Shown in pieces: positions 1 through 5,910 of a stretch of 6,106 nt of DNA. Numbering within the stretch: the stretch's first letter is position 1; the number at the start of each line of letters is the position of its first letter. Source of the DNA: CAIVSN01 sp043778375. Lineage in GTDB: Bacteria; Patescibacteriota; Gracilibacteria; BD1-5; UBA2023. Location of the stretch: NCBI GenBank assembly GCA_043778375.1, contig JAYWGH010000038.1:1-6106 (forward strand), in the 5' to 3' direction. The translations under genes were made by a program, and so were the position numbers. A model generated the notes under the pieces. It saw only the letters and a list, made by a program, of their open reading frames with translations. It was not told where the DNA came from and made no database searches.

Positions 1-202
1 GTGGGTGGGTGGGTAGTAGTAAGATTGAGTGGTAGGTGGGAATGGATTAGAATAGTGTGAGTGAGTAGTAAATAAATAAGTAAGTAATATAATGATATAA
101 TAGTAGTGATGGTAATGGTGGTGATGGTAGAGGAGGAGATATAAGAAAAGTAAAATAGTATGCGAAAGTGTTGGTGAGATTGCTAGGGGGGTCTATGGAG
201 AA
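1..202. repeat. Cytosine-free, cryptically simple low-complexity tract
   Basis: No gene is supported here. The first C on the plus strand is at 163, and only two occur before 193. The tract drifts between short motifs: GGGT three times at 3-14, TAGT/GTGA units, TAAA/TAAG units near 70-85, a direct repeat ATATAAT at 87-93 and 95-101, then GATGGT/GGTGAT units to about 130 and AGG units at 129-138. A run of six G lies at 186-191. Read on the minus strand it is a G-free pyrimidine-rich stretch just downstream of the small minus-strand frame. It may be a real simple-sequence spacer or an artefact at a contig end. The sequence alone does not decide. Confidence 0.8.
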
Positions 203-451
203 TTAAGAAGAGGATTTGCTTTTACTTTTTTGTTTTGTCTGTTTGTGAGATTTAAGCTTTAGTGTATTATTGCTGAGAGTCTCGAGATATCATTGATGCT
301 TATAGAAAAGTTTGGACCACTGCTTTATCTGGTTAAAAAATAATTCTCGGTGCTTCTCAAAATATTCCTCCTGCTCGTTTGTGATTTTAGTTCGACTTCA
401 AGAAGGATAAGGCTGCCAAATGAAATTAGAAATGCATAACTCACTCATCAT
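203..451 (-). CDS. Hypothetical small basic-tailed protein (82 aa, code 25)
   Basis: I do not recognise this protein. Read with TGA as Gly (two TGA codons, residues 18 and 54), the frame runs 82 residues from an ATG at 451 to TAA at 205-203; a second ATG follows at once at 448. Residues about 26-52 look like a charged amphipathic helix rich in Glu, Lys, Phe and Tyr. The last ~18 residues are Lys/Ser/Gln-rich and end in Ser-Ser-Ser, as in basic nucleic-acid-contacting tails. The frame is open for 92 codons in AT-rich DNA, which is uncommon by chance but possible. It would diverge from the gene at 474 with only 22 bases between the starts, leaving little promoter room. It could be a small protein, the remnant of a longer gene, or spurious. 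No Shine-Dalgarno sequence is visible. Confidence 0.4.
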
Positions 452-473
452 TGAATAACTAATAATTTCTATT

Positions 474-1076
474 ATGAAAGCTTACATTAGTGTCCTTAAA
501 AATAAATATACAGCATCATTACTTATTTGAGTATCTCTTGTATCCTTTTTTTTATGAATGGAATACAAGGCATATCAGATTCGTTCAACTATGTCTGAAG
601 CCATTTCTGGTATAAATAGTGCTTTTAACAATTTTTGAAAAACAGTCTCATATTGAGAAAAAAAAGAAGTTAAAGATGTGGAAATCCAAAAATGAGCTGC
701 TCATTTAACTGATAAAGGTATACAAATTTCAGTAAAATCTGCTGAAAACATAGGTAAGAAATTCTCTCAAAATATATATGAAGAGAAAATAGCAAAGAAT
801 ACTTTTTATAAAATTGTAATTCAGGGTGAAAATGTTAGTAAAGAACCTTCTTTTCAGAGTTTACGTTGAGTTTCAATTATATTATCAGACGGTACACGGT
901 ATAACTGAGAAACTGTACAAATTGATACAAAATATCGACCTGATTGATATAGCGGCTGTATCTCATGCGATATGAATCCAGGAGATAAATCGGTAGAGGC
1001 TGCTTTATTTGATATAAATGCTACCAGTATAGAGTGAGCCAAAATGAAAATTGGAAACTTAGTATTCGATCTTTAA
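474..1076 (+). CDS. Membrane-anchored DUF4352-like protein (200 aa, nine TGA=Gly codons)
   Basis: With TGA read as Gly this is one unbroken 200-residue frame ending in TAA. Under the standard code it falls into small pieces. A Lys-flanked hydrophobic segment at about residues 13-28 is a likely membrane anchor or uncleaved signal sequence, followed by a linker (about 30-75). The C-terminal domain (about 80-200) has the feel of DUF4352 immunoglobulin-like extracellular domains: a beta-strand start around 82-90, a strand at 111-118 leading to the Asn-Val at 120-121, an Asp-Gly-Thr-Arg-Tyr turn at 139-143, and a Asn-Pro-Gly-Asp (168-171) segment before a final strand ending Phe-Asp. Cys162 and Cys165 form a CxxC, which could be a disulfide on the outer face. 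The family call is by pattern only. The ATG at 474 is the only possible start, because an in-frame TAA lies at 456-458. Nine of 17 Gly codons are TGA, far more than in the genes to the right. The substrate or partner is unknown. Confidence 0.82.
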
Positions 1077-1081
1077 TTTTA

Positions 1082-1104
1082 GATTGATCGAGCTCCGACC
1101 AATT
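1082..1104 (+). other. Short imperfect hairpin after the DUF4352-like gene
   Basis: The arms ATTG-A-TCG (1083-1090) and CGA-C-CAAT (1096-1103) pair over 7 base pairs with one A/C mismatch and a five-base loop, and a possible G-T closing pair at 1082/1104. It begins six bases after the stop of the upstream gene, where a transcription terminator would sit, but no T-run follows. It may be a weak terminator or chance. Confidence 0.25.
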
Positions 1105-1125
1105 ATCAAGCAAAGCCTCCTATAG

Positions 1126-2340
1126 ATGATCTCCATTCCCTCCCACCTTCGTACCTATTTTGTCGTACTTTTGACTGCGAGGCGAAACTTCATCCCCATT
1201 CTCTCGGTCTACTACCTCACCCTCCCAAGTACAGATGCAGCTCAAATAGGGCTCTATACAGGGCTGGGATTTTTGGCGTCATTCTTTTTAAATGTCCCCG
1301 CAGGCATGCTCGCCGATAAGTATGGCTATCGTCGTACGCTGATATTCACAAAGATCCTCCTCCTAAGTTCTTCCCTCTCATTTGTATTTGCGGATGGATT
1401 TCTCGGATTTATACTCGGGGCAGTACTCGGAAGCCTTGGAGCTGATGCATTTATGAGCGGTACTGGATCATCCTATCTGCGGGATCATCTCGATATGCGC
1501 GGACTCGGGAGCGAGTACAAGAAGATCTCTTCCAGGCTCAAGGGCGATATCTCGCTCCTCTCTATAGGACTCATTATCGCACTCCCCTTTTTAACGCATT
1601 TTGATATCAGACTCCCACTCATGATCGGGGCCGGGATCGATCTCATTGGGCTCATCGCGTCATTTTTTCTCCCAGAGACACACTCTACAGCCAGAAAGTC
1701 TGCCTCAGACTCAGATACTCCCAAGAAAAGCCTCTTCGCTCTCCTGCGAGAGCTCAAAGGCGGTCTCTTTCTCCCACTCGCTGCATTTAGCGGATGTGCC
1801 ACAGGATTTCTCCTCAGTGACGCGGTCTACCGTATTCCCTACCTCACAAGCCTCGGATATCCGATAATTTTTGCAGGAGTGACGATGGGACTCTCGAGAT
1901 TTGTCTGGTACCTCGTCGGGAGAAATATTGACTTCTTTTTACAGTTCAGACCTCAAACACTCCTAAAATTTGATATCGCCCTCTTTACCGGATTCTATCT
2001 CCTCGCCACTTTTGTAACAAATCCCTACATTCTTGCAGTATGGATCATCCTCATGCTTGGGTACTTTTGGGGGAGATCAGAGATCTATAATGATATGTTT
2101 TTTGAGCATATGCCCGACCCAAGCTACAAGGCCACTCTCCTCTCGCTGCGCTCTCAGTTTGCAAACATTATCATGGTCGTATTTACAGTGAGTATCGGAT
2201 TTGCCATGGCGTACAGCTATCGACTCGGATTTGGGATTATGGGAGTAGCACTCTTTGTGACTCTTGGGGGGATATACTTTGTGTGGCTGCGCAATGCTGA
2301 ACTCGTGTCACCTGAGAAAACTCAGTTGAATAAAGAGTAG
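1126..2340 (+). CDS. Major facilitator superfamily (MFS) transporter
   Basis: A 404-residue integral membrane protein of normal MFS length with about 12 hydrophobic segments. They fall into two halves joined by a Ser/Lys-rich cytoplasmic loop (about residues 187-205). The MFS motif A loop between helices 2 and 3 is clear at residues 60-70 (Gly-Met-Leu-Ala-Asp-Lys-Tyr-Gly-Tyr-Arg-Arg). It should move a small solute or drug across the inner membrane using an ion gradient; no substrate can be read from the sequence, though multidrug-efflux-type relatives share this layout. The ATG at 1126 is the first possible start, since a TAG stop sits directly before it (1123-1125). The gene ends in TAG. None of its roughly 36 Gly codons is TGA, unlike several neighbours. 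No Shine-Dalgarno sequence precedes it. It is the first gene of the GC-richer block and lies 36 bases before dps. Confidence 0.93.
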   Translation: MISIPSHLRTYFVVLLTARRNFIPILSVYYLTLPSTDAAQIGLYTGLGFLASFFLNVPAGMLADKYGYRRTLIFTKILLLSSSLSFVFADGFLGFILGAVLGSLGADAFMSGTGSSYLRDHLDMRGLGSEYKKISSRLKGDISLLSIGLIIALPFLTHFDIRLPLMIGAGIDLIGLIASFFLPETHSTARKSASDSDTPKKSLFALLRELKGGLFLPLAAFSGCATGFLLSDAVYRIPYLTSLGYPIIFAGVTMGLSRFVWYLVGRNIDFFLQFRPQTLLKFDIALFTGFYLLATFVTNPYILAVWIILMLGYFWGRSEIYNDMFFEHMPDPSYKATLLSLRSQFANIIMVVFTVSIGFAMAYSYRLGFGIMGVALFVTLGGIYFVWLRNAELVSPEKTQLNKE

Positions 2341-2345
2341 AATTC

Positions 2346-2379
2346 CATAGAATAATGGGTTCCTAACCAATTTTCTATG
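2346..2379 (+). promoter_or_regulatory. Hairpin enclosing the dps start codon
   Basis: The intergenic spacer folds almost end to end. CATAGAA (2346-2352) pairs with TTCTATG (2373-2379), AAT (2354-2356) with ATT (2370-2372), and GGTT (2358-2361) with AACC (2365-2368) around a CCT loop. This gives 14 base pairs, with one bulged T (2353) and one G/A mismatch (2357/2369). The whole ATG of dps (2377-2379) lies in the base of the 3' arm. It could mask the dps start until melted, unfolded by a factor or opened by upstream translation, or it could act as a terminator or processing site after the MFS gene. No T-run follows it, which argues against a classic Rho-independent terminator. The pairing is seen directly; the function is inferred. 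Confidence 0.5.
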
Positions 2380-2817
2380 AACGCTCAATCCAAAAAAACT
2401 CCAAACACTGCAAAAGACTGACTCGATACAGCATTTAATGCTATCTATATGCTTTACTGGCAAACTCACACCAGTCACTGGAATGTTACAGCGCCTGACT
2501 TTATCTCGCTCCATCAGATGTTTGAAGAGCAATACACATTTCTCTGGAATACCCTCGATGAGCTCGCTGAGAGATACCGCGCACTCGAGCACCCAGCGCC
2601 GATCAAGGCCCCTTCAGTAGATGGTAAACTCAGCCTTCTCCCTCGAGCGAAGCTCCTTGCAAGTCTCCTCGCACAAGGAGAAGCAACTGCAGAGGCTCTC
2701 AAAGAGGCAATTGAGATATTTGATGATCTCGATGACACTGTGTCCGAGGATCTCGCTATCGGGATACTCGCAACGATCGACAAGAACAATTGGATGCTGC
2801 GAAGTTCACTCAAGTAA
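2377..2817 (+). CDS. dps: Dps-type ferritin-like DNA-protection/iron-storage protein (146 aa)
   Basis: Dps proteins form 12-subunit cages that oxidise Fe(II) with hydrogen peroxide, store the iron and in many bacteria bind DNA, all in the cytoplasm. The ferroxidase signature is clear: His34 in the His-Trp-Asn motif, His46, Glu50, Asp61 and Glu65 in Asp-Glu-Leu-Ala-Glu-Arg. The spacing (12, 4, 11, 4) is the same as in E. coli Dps (H51, H63, D67, D78, E82), with Glu in place of the first Asp, a common variant. The four-helix length is normal though slightly short. A Lys-containing N-terminal tail (residues 6-13) could contact DNA. The true start is the ATG at 2377, because a TAA lies in frame just upstream (2353-2355). 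Codon 15 is TGA (2419-2421), read as Gly. Under the standard code the call would start at Met25 and lose the first part of helix A. The start codon lies inside a hairpin, and the stop overlaps the next start (TAATG). Confidence 0.9.
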
Positions 2818-3674
2818 TGGACTCGCGTATTCACATATATGGGAGGAGAGTATTTCGTGCTCTCTTCCTTTTTGTCGTTGTTCCCTATATCACTCTATGT
2901 GGAACACTTTACTTTTTTCAAGAGGAACTTATCTTCTTTCCTGAAAAGTTAGATAAAAATTATGTATTTAATTTTGGACAAAATGCAGAAGAAATATACA
3001 CATTATCTACTGACGAAAAGTCACTTCACGGACTTCTCCTCTCTGTGCCAAAACCCAGGGGACTCATATTCTATCTCCACGGGAATGCGGGCTCTGTGAA
3101 TACCTGGGGAGAAGTCGCAAAAACCTACACCGATCTACAATATGATGTGTACATCCACGACTACCGCGGATACGGCAAAAGTGAGGGCGAGATCACGAGT
3201 CAGGATCAATTGTTTGATGACCACCAGAGAGTGTACGAAGCACTCAAAAAGAGATACTCTGAAGAGAGTATCGTGATCATCGGATACTCACTCGGGACAG
3301 GATTTGCTGCAAAACTCGCATCTGTGAATAATCCAAAGCTCCTCATACTCCAAGCTCCGTACTATAGTCTCATAGATATGATGCAGCAGACCTATGCTTT
3401 CGTGCCTACATTTCTCCTAAAATACTCCCTCATTACGCATCAGTACCTCGAGAGTGTACGAGCTCCTCTCGTGATATTTCATGGGAATTGCGATGAAGTA
3501 GTGCCCTACTCGTCATCTCTCAAGCTCAAAAGTGAGTTCAAGTTAACCGATACACTCATCACACTCCCTGGCCAGTGACACAATGGGATCACCGAGAATA
3601 GTGAGTACCTGAGTGCAATACAGAAGATACTCACGGGGGGTGCTTCACCCACTTGAAAAATCAAAGAGAAATAA
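2817..3674 (+). CDS. Membrane-anchored BEM46-like alpha/beta hydrolase (285 aa)
   Basis: A serine hydrolase with one N-terminal membrane segment (about residues 12-33), followed by the Leu-Ile-Phe-Phe-Pro-Glu stretch (38-43) typical of BEM46/ABHD-type proteins. Visible motifs are the oxyanion-side His-Gly-Asn-Ala-Gly (88-92), Asp-Tyr-Arg-Gly-Tyr-Gly-Lys-Ser (115-122), the nucleophile elbow Gly-Tyr-Ser-Leu-Gly with Ser158, the acid Asp226 and the catalytic His255 in Gly-His-Asn. Codon 254, just before that His, is TGA (3576-3578) read as Gly; a second TGA is codon 280. Stopping at the first TGA would remove the catalytic His, so the extension to TAA at 3672-3674 is strongly supported. I choose the ATG at 2817, which overlaps the dps stop by one base (translational coupling). 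An ATG at 2790 would overlap dps by 28 bases and adds nothing recognisable. The substrate (ester, lipid or peptide) is not predictable. Confidence 0.9.
3638..3650 (+). other. Small GC-rich hairpin near the 3' end of the hydrolase gene
   Basis: GGGTG (3638-3642) pairs perfectly with CACCC (3646-3650) around a CTT loop. It sits inside the last codons of the hydrolase, 21 bases before its stop, and is preceded by a run of G from 3635. No T-run follows (the sequence continues ACTTGAAAAA), so it is not a standard terminator. It encodes part of a tail (about residues 273-285) beyond the expected hydrolase fold. It could be an mRNA processing or stability element, or chance. Confidence 0.25.
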
Positions 3675-3711
3675 ACCCTCGACTTTTCTCAAAAACCCAG
3701 ATACTGAGCAT

Positions 3712-4992
3712 ATGAAAAAAATAGGGATCATCGGTGGATGAGCCGCGGGGATGATGACCGCTGCGATTTTGATCGAGCAAGCCCAAGAGTCGTGAGCTTT
3801 GCAAGACCTCTCTATTACTATATTTGAGCGCAATACTGCTCTCGGACGCAAAGTGCTCATCTCTTGAGGTGGTCGCTGTAATGTCACCACTGGGATCATC
3901 GATCGCAAGTCACTCGCCACCAAGTATACGAGAGGGTATGATTTTTACGCTCCAACACTCGGTAAATACGGCCCTCGCAAAATCCGAGAGTATTTTGAGT
4001 CGCGTGGCCTCCCCCTCAAGTGCGAGGAGGATAACCGAGTATTCCCCGTATCGGATCATGGCGTTGATGTGATCAAATTCTTTGAGCGCATATACGCGAC
4101 TGCCGGAGATCACCTCGAAGTGCACTTTGGAGGAGCGGTATCTGAGATCACTTATGCACAAGGTATATTTAGAGTTGCATGGGCAGAGCGGGTGTTTGAG
4201 TTTGATACGCTCGTCCTCGCAACTGGAGGCAATGCCTATGCTCATACCGGCTCAAAGGGAGATGGATATACTTTTGCACGCGCTCTTGGTCACTCTATCT
4301 CCCCTCTCGGCCCCTCACTCTCGAGCTTTGAAACTACGGACAACTGGGCACACGAACTCTCAGGAATATCCTTTGAGCAGGCGCGCCTCGTGAGTACCTC
4401 ATGAGCGGTCGTCGAGGGTCCACTCCTCCTCACACATTTTGGGATTACTGGCCCGAGTCCATTCACTCTCTCGTCGCACCTCGCATACGAGACGATCTCA
4501 AAAGATCATCCCCTCTCGGTGCGACTCATACCGATATCGAGCATGCGAACCTCCGACTGGGACTCTGAGCTCGCTCGTCTCGCGACAGCTGAGAGTGCAA
4601 AGTTTGTGTGAAGCCTGCTTGGTAGTTACCTCCCAAAGAGATTTGTAGAGGGACTCATAGCGGCAGGACATATCTCCGCAAAGATCATCGACCAAAAATG
4701 AGCAACTCTCTCTCGCACTGATAGACTCATGATCGCGAAACTCCTCGGGGAAGGGATTCCTCTGACCCTTGTGGCGCGTCGAGCTGGGGATGAGTTTGTA
4801 ACCGCATGAGGGGTAAATAGTGAGGAAATTTCTCCTGATACCCTCGAGTCTCGCATACTTCCTGATCTCTACCTTGCAGGCGAAATACTCAATATTGACG
4901 GGGTAACGGGAGGATTCAATCTCCAGGTTGCCTGGTCTACTGGATGGCGCGTCGGGCAGAGTATCATAGACAAACTCCAAATATCACTTTAG
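3712..4992 (+). CDS. HI0933/YhiN-family FAD-dependent flavoprotein (426 aa, seven TGA=Gly codons)
   Basis: This is a predicted NAD(P)/FAD-dependent oxidoreductase of the HI0933/YhiN (BaiN-like) family, cytoplasmic; its physiological substrate is not well established. It starts with a Rossmann FAD loop GGGAAG (residues 8-13) and has the Glu39 that should bind the FAD ribose. The family signature Ser-Gly-Gly-Gly-Arg-Cys-Asn is at 51-57, Asn-Arg-Val-Phe-Pro at 108-112, Ala-Thr-Gly-Gly near 170 and Phe-Gly-Ile-Thr-Gly-Pro near 243. The C-terminal FAD-contacting block Ala-Gly-Glu through Asp-Gly-Val-Thr-Gly-Gly-Phe-Asn is at about 389-403. Length fits the family. TGA codons 10, 28, 52, 231, 300, 330 and 366 all sit where Gly fits; codons 10, 52 and 366 are in motifs where Gly is conserved. 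Under the standard code it shatters. The ATG at 3712 is the only ATG in the short open stretch upstream, 37 bases after the hydrolase, and no Shine-Dalgarno sequence is visible. The stop is TAG. Confidence 0.95.
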
Positions 4993-5030
4993 AGTTTGCA
5001 ACTGGCGCAGCGTCTCATATACTCCTGCGC

Positions 5031-5906
5031 ATGCAACGACACCCACTTATTATCATGGCTGCTGGAGTCTCCTCCCGCATGAAAAAAGCTCTCGAAACTG
5101 GCGATACAAAGACTAATCCTGCGCTCATTCACGAGGCAAATACCCTCCCAAAGTGTATGCTCTCAGTCGGCCCGAGTGGGACGCGTTTTATCGACTTTAT
5201 CCTTGCAAATGCGGTGAGTGCAAGATTTCAGGAGATCATCCTGATCCTCCACCCAGATGATGAGGTAACAGGAGCGCATGTGACCAAGACTCTCGCTCTC
5301 TTGAGTCCTGAGACATTTCTCAGTATTGTGAGGCAGGTCATCCCGGCAGGACGCGTGAAACCACATGGTACAGGCGACGCGATACATCAGGCAGTGAGTC
5401 TCTCTGGTCTCGAGGCAGAGGATCTCTACAGTGTCACGAACGCTGACAATCTCTGTAGTCAAGAGGCTTTTGCTCGAGCATACTCAGCCACTACAAATAC
5501 CATCTTCCCGTATGCGACGGAGAGTCTCGGTATTTCTCCCGAATCTCGCAGTAAGTACGGTCTCGTGCTCTACGATACGCTCCAAGGGAAGATGGTAGCC
5601 ATGTACGAAAAGCCAAATGCTGCCGAGATTCTCGAGCTAGAAAAACAAGGCGAACTCACCGTCAATATGAATCTCTATACTCTCAGAGTAGCAGATACAA
5701 AAAATCTCCTCGCAGGACTCACTCCACATCCAGTACGAGATGAAAAAGAACTCAACGATGTCATCAACGCTCTTGCCTCAGAGGGGAATATGCGAGCAAA
5801 GATCATATCTGAAGCACTCCCAGACCTCACGAGTAAATCCGATATCCCCGTGGTGCGAGCATATCTCGCGAGCCACTACTCGGGTGTTGTCCATCTCCTA
5901 ACATAA
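5031..5906 (+). CDS. Sugar-phosphate-type nucleotidyltransferase (GT-A fold, 291 aa)
   Basis: Such enzymes join a sugar phosphate to an NTP to give an NDP-sugar and pyrophosphate in the cytoplasm, feeding cell-surface polysaccharide synthesis. The nucleotide-binding motif Ala-Ala-Gly-Val-Ser-Ser-Arg is at residues 10-16, Pro-Lys at 40-41, Val-Gly-Pro-Ser-Gly at 46-50 with Ile-Asp at 54-55, Lys-Pro-His-Gly-Thr-Gly-Asp-Ala at 110-117, and Asn-Ala-Asp (137-139) as the likely metal-binding Asp. A Val-Asn-Met-Asn segment follows later. The closest match by pattern is the group of putative nucleotidyltransferases carrying a GPxG-x-x-x-I/M-D segment, not classic GalU. About 23 residues separate the SSR and PK motifs, a longer spacing than usual. 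The sugar and base are unknown. I chose the ATG at 5031: an in-frame ATG at 4944 would overlap the flavoprotein gene by 49 bases with a non-conserved leader. No TGA codon is used for its roughly 16 glycines. The stop is TAA. Confidence 0.85.
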   Translation: MQRHPLIIMAAGVSSRMKKALETGDTKTNPALIHEANTLPKCMLSVGPSGTRFIDFILANAVSARFQEIILILHPDDEVTGAHVTKTLALLSPETFLSIVRQVIPAGRVKPHGTGDAIHQAVSLSGLEAEDLYSVTNADNLCSQEAFARAYSATTNTIFPYATESLGISPESRSKYGLVLYDTLQGKMVAMYEKPNAAEILELEKQGELTVNMNLYTLRVADTKNLLAGLTPHPVRDEKELNDVINALASEGNMRAKIISEALPDLTSKSDIPVVRAYLASHYSGVVHLLT

Positions 5907-5910
5907 TCCT

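Noticed and set aside
88..101. Two perfect TATAAT hexamers (88-93, 96-101) as a promoter
   Set aside because: They are part of a simple AT direct repeat, have no -35 partner at normal spacing and no gene follows on that strand for over 370 bases.
131..136. AGGAGG as a ribosome binding site
   Set aside because: It belongs to an AGG run in low-complexity DNA. The nearest ATG (160) is too far away and opens only a nine-codon frame.
262..336. Short plus-strand frame (GTG to TAA) overlapping the minus-strand frame, also using TGA as Gly
   Set aside because: It gives only 24 residues, and the continuation is broken by TAA and TAG. The minus-strand frame is longer and more protein-like.
854..1042. 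62-codon minus-strand frame opposite the DUF4352-like gene
   Set aside because: It is an antisense shadow of a well-supported plus-strand gene and shows no recognisable motif.
2790..2816. Upstream start of the hydrolase at 2790
   Set aside because: It overlaps the dps coding end by 28 bases. The ATG at 2817 gives a classic stop-start overlap and keeps the membrane segment near the N-terminus.
3739..3741. TGA as Trp (code 4) or selenocysteine instead of Gly
   Set aside because: Gly is needed in the FAD loop, in the SGGGRCN motif and before the catalytic His. TGA is far too frequent and unstructured for selenocysteine, and Trp would disrupt these turns.
4498..4980. 160-codon minus-strand frame opposite the flavoprotein
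   Set aside because: It lies entirely antisense to conserved flavoprotein motifs, and its Ser/Arg-rich content is typical of a shadow frame.
4944..5030. Upstream start of the nucleotidyltransferase at 4944
   Set aside because: It overlaps the end of the flavoprotein gene in another frame and adds a leader with no family features, ahead of the conserved strand that starts just after 5031.
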